From NCBI GenBank assembly GCA_037447655.1, contig JBBHKE010003004.1, positions 186,001 through 250,000 on the forward strand: 64,000 nucleotides of DNA. Reading direction: 5' to 3'. The notes beneath the pieces were generated by a model that saw only the letters and a program-made list of their open reading frames with translations, did no database searches and was not told the DNA's origin. This DNA is from Zygnema cylindricum. Taxonomy: Eukaryota > Streptophyta > Zygnematophyceae > Zygnematales > Zygnemataceae. Positions 55,121 through 63,653 of the stretch are shown piece by piece. Both the position numbers and the translations under genes were made by a program. Position 1 is the first letter of the stretch. Every line of letters begins with the position of its first letter.

Positions 55121-57810
55121 AAAAGATACACGTGACGGGTTTCATAAATACATAAACATTATAGCAACAGCTAATTAACAGCAGACTAACCAAAAGGAGC
55201 AATTCCTGCATGTACGCGAATCTGAACCGTGTAAAATATGTTTTGATCGGACAGCCGGCATAATAGCCGCCACGCGAAGTGAGCTTTTGGCGGCATACGG
55301 AGATAGCGTCACGTGGTGCCACGTGGCGCCACATTATTTGATACCGGAGAAGATGGGAGGAGGAACCATGGCTTCCGATTTGACAGGTGTCACCTTGTAG
55401 ACTTTGTTGTACAATGGTCGTACAATAAGTACATCGCCCATTGTACCTTCTTGTACTATATAGTGTTCCTATTGGACTAGGGTTTAGTAGTAGGTAGTCG
55501 TGAGTAGGCAGACCGAGACTTAGTAATATTTAGGTACCTCTCTCTCTAAGAGAGCTTGTAACTATAAAGGTCATCTTTGACCAGCCATAACTTAATGCTC
55601 GGGTGAGCAAATTCAGTGATTCTTTTTGCTGCGGACGCAGGGGAGTCTAATCTACACAGGGGTGTAGTCGGTCAGAGTCTTTGCGTGCCAGGGTGGCACT
55701 TATTTAGTGGGAAAGTAAAATTGGGGAATATTGTCCAAAACACATATTAAAGCTTTGCATTCTGTGGTGGAACTGAGCACACAGAAGGTCTTGTCTTCAC
55801 AGAGGTGAAGGTGTATTGGGGTTCTAATTGTCAAGGGATCATTCATTTGGGTTTATATCAACTTGGAGTCGGCACTATCTAGATTAGCTTCTTTTGGATC
55901 TGCGAATTTTGTGGGCAATGGAGCCCATAGAATTTCAAAGACGGTATCAAACACAAGTTAACTGTGCAATATAGTATAGAGCTGAATGGAGTAGTTGAAA
56001 GACTAAATAGGACACCTAGAGGCAGAATGGAGTAGTTGAAAGACTAAATAGGACACTTCGCGACCGTGCTAGGTGCATGATAAGTGATAAGAAAATTAGG
56101 TATCATTTTTGGGCCGAGGCTACGAATTGTGTCAACTATCTCAAGAATAGAGTTCTTACATTAGTCATGAAAGATATACCTTCTCATGAAAGGTGAACTA
56201 TGAACAAGCCAGATTTATCACACCCTAAAGTCTTTCAAAGTCAAGTTTAGAGTTTAGATACAGACAAATATAAGTGGAAAATTGAAGAAAAGGGAAGTCC
56301 CGAATATCAGGTGGGATATTCAGATGATGTAAAATGATATAAAGTTTAAAATTTAAAACGGAAAGATGTGATTTTAGTGAAACACTTAGTTGTAATGGAT
56401 GAAGGGAAATCAGTTGATCTCTTAAGTTTAAGAAGATAGTGAAAATCAAGATGGTTCCGAATGACAGTTCGAAAATAGAATCAGAACTTCCGACATAAAA
56501 AACGGCTCAAATATCTGAAAAGGAAGGAGGAAAGGAGGGACAACTAGAAGTGGAACTTCCACCGTAAACAATTTCCATTGGACACAAAGGTTTGGGGAGA
56601 CATCCTAGGAGGAGGTGTGACCAAGGAAGAACAAGAGGAAGAGCAAAAACCTGCTGGAAAGAACTTGAGAATGCCGTCCATACCTTCCTTAGAGTTCAAA
56701 TGAGGAAGGACAATGAGTAAAATGAATGCAAAGAAAAAAAAGTATCAACTCACAAGGATGTCACATCCTGATGAGCCTCAAACATATCAAAAGGCTATCA
56801 ATAGTAAAAAGTGTGAGAGATCAACAACTGAAATAAATGATGAAATGAACTCAATGATGGAGGCTAAGACATGTAGTTGGTAGAATGTCCTCCGGATAGA
56901 AAAACATGTTGAAACTCTGAGACCTCCATTGGCCCTCAGAGTATGCAGATCCAAAAGAAGCTAATCTAGATAGTGCCGACTCCAAGTTGATATAAACCCA
57001 AATGAATGACCCCTTGACAGTCAGAACCCCAATATAGATTCACCCCTGTGAAATAACACTTTTTGTGTGCTCAGTTCCACCACAGAATGCAAAGTTAGAA
57101 TATGAGATTTGGACACATTCACCCACTTTGACTTTCCCTTAGAAATTCAGCCACCCTGGCAGACAAAAAACTCTGACCGACTACACCCCTCTGTAGCTTG
57201 GACTCCCTTGAGTTCACAGCAAAAAGATTCACTGAAAATGGTCAAGTAAATTGATAGTTATGGCTGCCCAAAGTTTGCCATTTATACAGGGTGCTCTCTG
57301 GGAGAGGCAGCTGCCTACCCAAAATTTATCTAAGTCCTATTCCCTCTCTAAAACTCTATCTACTGAAGTACGGCACCAATCAAATTACTGTATCGTACAG
57401 AAAAGTACAGGTGCCGGTGTACTTTATGTACGGCCATTGTACGACATGGCCAAAATGTCAACACGTGTCATATCCGGATTTGTTCCCGTAATCTCCGAGT
57501 TGCCGCAATCCAATGTAGTGTTACCACGTGTCACTCAATGTGGCGGTGATCGCAAACCGCCAAAATCGTACGCCGCGATCTCGGCATCCTTCGCGGCCGT
57601 CCGATCAAATTTGGATTTCAATCGTGGCCGTCATAAATACCTGCGCGGTATTCTTTCCGGCGTCAAACAAACCGTGCGGTATTTATTTCGTAATCGTACC
57701 GTACGTCGTACTTTCCACAACTGTTTCTATGCAGTATGCATATAGTTCTAGTTAAATGAATTATTCTTATTGTAACTATTTAAATAAATATCATACCTCA
57801 TAATATCTAA

Positions 57811-57907
57811 TACAATTTAGACTATCTGGATAAGACTACTGGCTATTGCGGGTGTGACAAATGGCAGGTACCAGGATCAAATCCTGGACCTGGCAAGACT
57901 ATCTTTT
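57811..57907 (+). promoter_or_regulatory. Antisense tRNA-like Pol III unit (Copia-5 3' LTR)
   Basis: A-box-like TAGACTATCTGG 57818-57829. The B box lies in a perfect T-arm geometry CCAGG-ATCAAAT-CCTGG (57871-57887). T4 at 57904-57907. Confidence 0.6.
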
Positions 57908-57967
57908 AGAGAAAACCCCCTATAAAACAACTGTCTGTCTCCCTCTAGACAGCACAGGCAGCCATGG

Positions 57968-58027
57968 CTAACTCCTCCTCCAGTCTTCAGTGACTGCGAC
58001 AAGTGTGGGGACTTGAGGAGGAGTTAG
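57968..58027 (-). other. Conserved LTR hairpin (Copia-5 3' LTR)
   Basis: Stem CTAACTCCTCCTC / GAGGAGGAGTTAG with further AGTC/GACT pairing; loop ACACTTGTCGCAGTCACTGA. Confidence 0.75.
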
Positions 58028-58121
58028 AGGCAGGCTGTCAATATCTACTATTTTGCTTTTTATTTTGCAATCTCTAGACCTAGAAAATACTTGAATTCCA
58101 ACACTCCCCTTATTTTCTAGT

Positions 58122-58979
58122 CTATTTTTCTTTCAACTCCCACAAACAAGTAAACAAACATCCCCTCCCCTTTTTCCTTCTTCCTTTTCCTTTCATAAAA
58201 CTTAAGTATTTAACACAGTGCATTAAATGAACTGAAATGATAATTATATCACACATTTTATTTAACATCCCATTTTTCTTAAATTCGAGCAAAGATTTTA
58301 TCCACGTCATCACTCTTTCATCCACACACAAACCGATTTCCCTCTTGCGATCCAAACAGCCAGCCCCATTTCCAATCTGCAACATACACTTAGATGCTAA
58401 CCCTTTTACAGGCACATCTTCGTCACACCAAGTAGTGATGTCAAATCCATCCACCCCCAAATATTCCCAAAAACCACTAGTCCCCACTAAGTTCCTCATA
58501 AGATCTATATCTTTCGTACTCATATTTTTATCCATGATAATTACCCCATTTTCTGAACTTCCCTCACTCTCTCCCATGGAATTCTTTCCACTATTACTTT
58601 CTAATTTAGTTCCCAATAAATATTTCTTCTCCCCTAAACCTTTAATCAAATATTTCTCTTCTCCCCTATCCTTTAAAACCTCTTCGAGTTTCACTTCTCC
58701 CCTTTCCTCGGAATCCGTTGAAGTCTCCCTTTCCGACCAGATTTTTGTTTCCCTATTATCTATAAAATTATCCTCATTAATTTTATCTTTCCCGTTTTCA
58801 CTTATGGATCCTAGATCTGACTTTCTCATTTCTAAATCATATACTCTACACTTCTTGAAATCCTCAAGTACCTCTTCTCTCTTTACTTCCCTTATACCTC
58901 CAAAAGCACACTGTTGCCTTCGAGCAATTTCTGTGTACTTTTCTCCCTTCCCCATTCTACCGATGTGAAGAAGCTCCAA
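58122..58979 (-). CDS. Copia-5 compressed pol remnant, open frame of about 286 codons
   Basis: The minus-strand frame is open from about 59018 with no clear ATG at its start (first TTG at 58979). Short blocks match, in order, landmarks of full Copia pol: RRQQCAFGGIREV (before protease), CRVYDLEM (integrase end), KKYLLGTKLE (RT end), NLVGTSGFWEYLGVDGFDIT with TTWCDEDVPVKGLASKCMLQ (RNase H), and WIKSLLEF. It ends 18 bp before the 3' LTR at the position where other pol frames end. Protease site, integrase core and RT catalytic blocks are all gone, yet the frame has stayed open. It probably has no enzymatic activity. Whether it is translated is unknown. Confidence 0.6.
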   Translation of the reverse strand: MELLHIGRMGKGEKYTEIARRQQCAFGGIREVKREEVLEDFKKCRVYDLEMRKSDLGSISENGKDKINEDNFIDNRETKIWSERETSTDSEERGEVKLEEVLKDRGEEKYLIKGLGEKKYLLGTKLESNSGKNSMGESEGSSENGVIIMDKNMSTKDIDLMRNLVGTSGFWEYLGVDGFDITTWCDEDVPVKGLASKCMLQIGNGAGCLDRKREIGLCVDERVMTWIKSLLEFKKNGMLNKMCDIIIISVHLMHCVKYLSFMKGKGRRKKGRGCLFTCLWELKEK

Positions 58980-59029
58980 TTTTTCTTCATCCTCTTTCTC
59001 CTCTTCATCTCGTCCTCCTCATCCACATT

Positions 59030-60091
59030 CTAACTTCTAAGTTTTTCCAAACAAGGGCATTCCTCCATATAATGACCCGGTTCCCTACAAAAGAAGCAAA
59101 CCCCTTTTTTCAAAGCTCCCGTGTCTTTTCCTCTCCCTCTTTTTCCACCAAAGTTCCGATAAGGTTTACCTTTGTCTTTCTTCCTCTCATCACGCTTCCT
59201 CTCGTCACCACCGTTCCTCTCATCACGCTTCCGCTCGTCATCGCGGTTCCTCTCATCACGCTTCCGCCAATCTCCACCAGCCGAAAAAGCATTGACCCTG
59301 TCCCTTCCCCTACGCAGCTCCAAAGTGCTTTCCCTTACAAGAATTATCCCCATGGTAAAGCTCCAAGTCCATGAGGAGCCATCCATTGCCTGCATACGAT
59401 AAATAATGTTTTCGTACTCACTTGGGAGTTTCATAAGTAGTGTATTAATCTTACCCTCCTCAGATTCTACATATCCCGCACTAGCTAGCTCAACATATAA
59501 CGCAGCAATATCATTGCAAAACTCTATCATGCTACCGCCTTTATAAACATAGGCATCTATTTCCTGTTTTACTAATTGCTGCCTGTGAATAGTCTCACTC
59601 TTATAAATCTAAATTAGTACTTCCCATATCTCTGAAGACTTGATTAGACTTAAAAGAGTGATAGCTATCGACTTAGACACATATCTAAGTATGAGATGTT
59701 TTGCTATAGTGTTTTTGTATTCCCATATTTTTCTGTCATTTTCTTCAGTTTTAATCCCTACATGTGGTACCATAGCTGAGAGCCTAGCTCCCCTCACCAT
59801 AGGTGTCCCTTTTTCCTTCTCCCCTATTTCCCCATCCACGGAAAGATTCTTCCCTTCACCTTCCGTTGCATCTGAGTTCCGAATGATATTCTGGGCAGCC
59901 TCAGATGAATCTCCATAGTAAGCTCCTCCAAAGCCTGGTGGCGGACATCTCACTTGTCCCGAAACAATTCCCCATAAGTGTTTCTCGAAAAGCAATCCCG
60001 CCATTGTAAACTCCCAATAAGTGAAGTCTGTTCCATGGAACATAGGCACCTTAGATGGTGGGCCCATAACCTGAAACTCTGAGACCTCCAT
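59030..60091 (-). pseudogene. Copia-5 gag with RKRDER repeats and CCHC knuckle (one stop)
   Basis: The ATG at 60091 lies in the 5' LTR (MEVSEFQVMGPPSKVPMFHG). The capsid part is open to a single TAG at about 59609 (after SSEIWEVLI). The same frame then continues to 59030 with YKGGSMIEFCNDIAALYVEL..., an unusual tandem of DERKRDERN-type units, and the knuckle CFFCREPGHYMEEC. One codon change separates it from an intact gag. Confidence 0.82.
60059..60071 (-). promoter_or_regulatory. Copia-5 primer-binding site (half-tRNA type)
   Basis: GGTTATGGGCCCA immediately inside the 5' LTR, same as Copia-2 and Copia-7. Confidence 0.8.
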
Positions 60092-60974
60092 TGGCCCTCA
60101 GAGTATGCAGATCCAAAAGAAGCTAATCTAGATAGTGCCGACTCCAAGTTGATATAAACCCAAATGACTGACCCCTTGACAGTCAAAACCCCAATATAGA
60201 TTCACCCTTGTGAAATAACACTTTCTGTGTGCTCAGTTCCACCACAGAATGCAAAGTTAGAATATGAGATTTGGACACATACACCCACTTTGACTTTCCC
60301 TTAGAAATACAACCACCCTGACAGACAAAAAACTCTTACCGACTACACCCCTGTGTAGCCTGGACTCCCTTGAGTTCACAGCAAAAAGAATTAATGAAAA
60401 TGGTCAAGTAAATTGATAGTTATGGCTGCCCAAAGTTTGCCATTTATACAGGGTGCTCTCTGGGAGAGGCAGCTGCCTACCCAAAATTTATCTAAGTCCT
60501 ATTCCCTCTCTAAAACTCTATCTACTGAAGTACGGCACCAATCAAATTACTGTATCGTACATAAAAGTACAGGTGCCGGTGTACTTTATGTACGGCCAAT
60601 GTACGACATGGCAAAAATGTCGACACGTGTCATATCCGGATTTGTTCCCGTAATCTCCGGAGTTGCCGCAATCCAATGTAGTGTTACCACGTGTCACTTA
60701 ATGTGGCGGTGATCGCAAACCGCCAAAAATCGTACGCCGCGATCTCGGCATCCTTCGCGGCCGTCCGATCAAATTTGGATTTCAATCGTGGCCGTCATAA
60801 ATACCTGCGCGGTATTCTTTCCGGCGTCAAACAAACCGCGCGGTATTTATTTCGTAATCGTACCGTACGTCGTACTTTCCACAACTGTTTCTATGCAGTA
60901 TGCATATAGTTCTAGTTAAATGAATTATTCTTATTGTAACTATTTAAATAAATATCATACCTCATAATATCTAA

Positions 60975-61071
60975 TACAATTTAGACTATCTGGATAAGAC
61001 TACCGGCTATTGCTGGTGTGACAAATGGCAGGTACCAGGATCAAATCCTAGACCTGGCAAGACTATCTTTT
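60975..61071 (+). promoter_or_regulatory. Antisense tRNA-like Pol III unit (Copia-5 5' LTR)
   Basis: A-box-like TAGACTATCTGG from 60982, GATCAAATCC 61039-61048, T4 at 61068-61071. Confidence 0.6.
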
Positions 61072-61131
61072 AGAGAAAACCCCCTATAAAACAACTGTCT
61101 GTCTCCCTCTAGACAGCACAGGCAGCCATGG

Positions 61132-61191
61132 CTAACTCCTCCTCCAGTCTTCAGTGACTGCGACAAATGTGGGGACTTGAGGAGGAGTTAG
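61132..61191 (-). other. Conserved LTR hairpin (Copia-5 5' LTR)
   Basis: Same stem and loop as the 3' LTR copy, with one loop substitution. Confidence 0.75.
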
Positions 61192-61267
61192 AGGCAGGCT
61201 GTCAATATCTACTATTTTGCTTTTTATTTTGCAATCTCTAGACCTAGAAAATACTTGAATTCCAACA

Positions 61268-61880
61268 CTTGTTAGGTGGAAATGAGTTTTTAAGTTCAAA
61301 TTGAATCCTAATAATTATATTGAGAGATTCAAGGCTCGCTAATAGGCAAAGGGGTACACACAAAAGGAGGGAATACACTATGAGGAAATGTTTACACCAT
61401 TGGTGAGGTATCCATTGGTCAAAATTTTGCTAAGTTTGGCCGTGGCGTTAGACAAGGAAGTACATTAGATGGATATTAAGATTGCCTTCCTCCACGGAGA
61501 ATTAGAATAAGAGATCTTTATGAATAAACTTGAGGGGTTTATGAAGAAAAGGGAGGAGAGCAAGGTTTACAGGTTAATCAAGTCCCTTTATGGACTGAAA
61601 CAGGCGCCAAGACAGTGGAACATCAAGTTGGATGGGTTCCTTACCAAGCTAGGATACATTAGAATCAGCTCGGACCACTCGATTTACATATTTGAGGATA
61701 AAAATGGAGTCATTTATCTTACTTTTTGTGTGGATGATCTGTTAATATTGAGTAAGTCTTCGGAAATGATCACAATACTTGAGAAAGATCTAAGAAGTCA
61801 GTTTGATATGAAGGACTTAGGGGAGGCAAGGTATAAACTAGGAATTCAGATGGAAAGAGATAGGGAAAAGAGAATCGTTC
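61268..61880 (+). pseudogene. Copia-4 (3' part): reverse transcriptase
   Basis: Continues the frame broken by Copia-5: WKWVFKFKLNPNNYIERFKA, QAKGYTQKEGIHYEE, MDIKIAFLHGELE, SLYGLKQAPRQWNIKLDGFL, and a catalytic FCVDDLLILSKS (CVDD in place of YVDD). Stops near 61341, 61467 and 61508. Ends abruptly at MERDREKRI where opposite-strand Copia-6 begins; RNase H and 3' LTR are absent. Confidence 0.85.
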
Positions 61881-61884
61881 CCAT

Positions 61885-62647
61885 ATTATTTCTTCCATTA
61901 TGGATGTCGTTTCCTCATTAATGGCAGCACTCCGCCTATCACTCTCACAGATTTTCCTACCTGAAGATAAATCCACCTCTCACTCTAGAGATTTTATTAC
62001 CTACTCTATAAATTTTACTACCTCAAGATAAATTTGAGGTTTATCTGGATAAGAGAGTTTAGTGAAAAATGAGCTTGTTTAGTGAGTTTGTTATTCACCA
62101 GCCTTTCTTGCATTCTTTTATTGTTTTGTCTCCATCCTCCAAAGTCAATTGTAGGTGTGGAGGGCATTTTCAAATTTCTTGAGGGATTTGATTCATCTTC
62201 TACGCTTTCCTTAGATTCAACTCCTACTCCATTTTCTTCCATCTCATTCGAAAGGTTGGGAAGTTCTGTTTCCAATTGCAGTTCTTATTCTAGTTTCATT
62301 TATAAGTTTTCATTCTCTTGAAGTTTCTAATTCACATCTTTTTTTAGATCTATTTCTACTTCAATGTTTTTATCTGACATAATTGTGATATTTACATATT
62401 TACTATTTTGGTATATTTTAATGGATAAACTAACTTCTCTTCATCCATGACAACTAGATGTTTCACTAAAACAATATATTTTCTTTTTAGATCATACAAT
62501 CTATAGCCCTTTGTATCATCATCATAACCCTCTAACCATGTGTTTTTTTTTCATCCATTTTCCAATTAGATCTCTCCTTATCTAAACAATATAGTTCACT
62601 ACCTAACACGTTTAATTGGGATATATTTGGTTTTCTACACGTCCATC
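61885..62647 (-). pseudogene. Copia-6 fragment: integrase C-terminus and start of RT
   Basis: Minus strand, decayed: KPNISQLNVLGSELYCLDKE, KRKYIVLVKHLVVMDEEK, MPSTPTIDFGGWRQNNKRMQ, and AAINEETTSIMEE. Cut at one side by Copia-7 and at the other by the Copia-4 junction. Confidence 0.7.
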
Positions 62648-62719
62648 TGTAGAAATTAAAGGTTGTTTTAGTATTTTCTAGGTTTTGTAAAATGCACAAA
62701 AGAAGCAGAGGCAGTCTGT

Positions 62720-62784
62720 CTCTAACTCCTCTCTCCAGCTCCCACACTTGTCGCACTCGCTCAAAGTTGGAGAGGGAGATAGAG
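62720..62784 (+). other. Conserved LTR hairpin (Copia-7)
   Basis: Stem CTCCTCTCTCCAGCT pairs with AGTTGGAGAGGGAG, outer CTCTA/TAGAG; loop ACACTTGTCGCACTCGCT. Confidence 0.7.
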
Positions 62785-62860
62785 CCATGGCCGCCTATGC
62801 TATCCAGACGGGAAAGACATTAGAGTGGTAGATATACCAACATAGTGATTGACAGACGCG

Positions 62861-62921
62861 GGATTTGAACCTTGTACCTGCCGTCTGTCAAAGTTGCCGG
62901 TAGCCTAAGCCAATTAGACTA
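62861..62921 (-). promoter_or_regulatory. Antisense tRNA-like Pol III unit (Copia-7)
   Basis: Minus strand: A box TAGTCTAATTGG (62921-62910) fits TRGYNNANNNGG exactly, and the B box GGTTCAAATCC (62871-62861) fits the tRNA consensus. This is the best box match of the set. A T-run is not obvious downstream. Confidence 0.6.
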
Positions 62922-63653
62922 AGATAAAGGTTATACGATATAGGGTTTGATAATTATATAAATAATTTTACGTAAGCTATTTCATTTAATGGGATATTTT
63001 GGACATAGATACAGTTTGTGTTGTACGGCGTACTGAACATCCGAAATAGATATCGACACTTTGTTTCGAAGGCGAAACAAATATCGCGCAACTGTTTATG
63101 ACGGCTACGATTAAAATCCGGCTAAATCCGATGGCCGCGAAGCATGCCGAGATTGGGGAATAGGTTTTCGGCAGTTTACGGGGGAAGTCAAATCGATTGA
63201 CACTTGGCACAATCATATTAAATAACGGCATCTCGGAGATTAGAGGAACGAATCATAAAATGAAATGTGTCGACTTGTTGTTCATGTCGTACAATGGTCG
63301 TACACAAATTACACCGACACTTGTACCTTTCTTTACGACACAATTTTAGAATTAGTGCCGTACTGCAGTAGATAGAGTTTTAGAGAGAGATAGGACTTAG
63401 AAAAATTTGATAGATTGGACCCTCTCTCCTGCAGAGCTTGTGTACAAAAGGTCAACTTTGACCCTACATAACTTACTGCTCAGGGGAGAAAAATCAGAGA
63501 TTCTTTTTGTTATAGACTCAAAGGAGTCTTGCCTTTACAAGAATAAAGGTGGTCAGTGTTTTTGTCTGCCAGGGTGGCATTTATTTTTGCTGAAACAAAA
63601 AGGGGTTAGGGTTATCCTAGAGGCTTCTTGTGAGCTACCTACTCTGAAGATTT

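Larger units (their letters stand above)
54702..55937 (+). mobile_element. Solo LTR-B of a Copia element, inside Copia-4
   Basis: 1,236 bp, TGTTGAAATTTATG to CATAGAATTTCA, with perfect AAGAC duplication (54697-54701, 55938-55942). Related to the Copia-5 LTR. Splits the Copia-4 integrase. Confidence 0.92.
54037..56909 (+). pseudogene. Copia-4 (5' part): GAG-pre-integrase, integrase and linker
   Basis: + strand decayed Copia coding: SLWHKR near 54180, KGYAQGKILNLPFPKTMSF, VHTDLRGPTSVLYAKGQRFM. The frame then crosses solo LTR-B to KHKLTVQYSIELNGVVERLN. A 41-bp duplication (GAATGGAGTAGTTGAAAGAC at 55984 and 56025) shifts the frame, and many stops follow. The linker before RT ends at the Copia-5 insertion. 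Gag, protease and 5' LTR are missing at the Copia-3 side. Confidence 0.8.
56910..58103 (-). repeat. Copia-5 3' LTR (1,194 bp)
   Basis: + strand TGAAACTCTGAG to GAATTCCAACA; polypurine GGGGAG adjacent at 58104. Confidence 0.92.
56910..61267 (-). mobile_element. Copia-5, miniature Copia element (gag plus compressed pol)
   Basis: 4,358 bp. LTRs 56910-58103 (3') and 60072-61267 (5') are nearly identical, so insertion is recent. Flanks are CATGT and CTTGT (one mismatch). The internal region is only about 1,970 bp: gag (59030-60091) and one further open frame (58122-58979). It sits in the RT linker of Copia-4. Confidence 0.88.
60072..61267 (-). repeat. Copia-5 5' LTR (1,196 bp)
   Basis: Matches 56910-58103 with few differences. 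Followed by CTTGT and Copia-4 RT. Confidence 0.92.

Noticed and set aside
57251-57745. 164-codon + frame, repeated at 60413-60712
   Set aside because: It lies antisense inside the Copia-5 LTRs and the copies disagree by a frameshift; not a gene.
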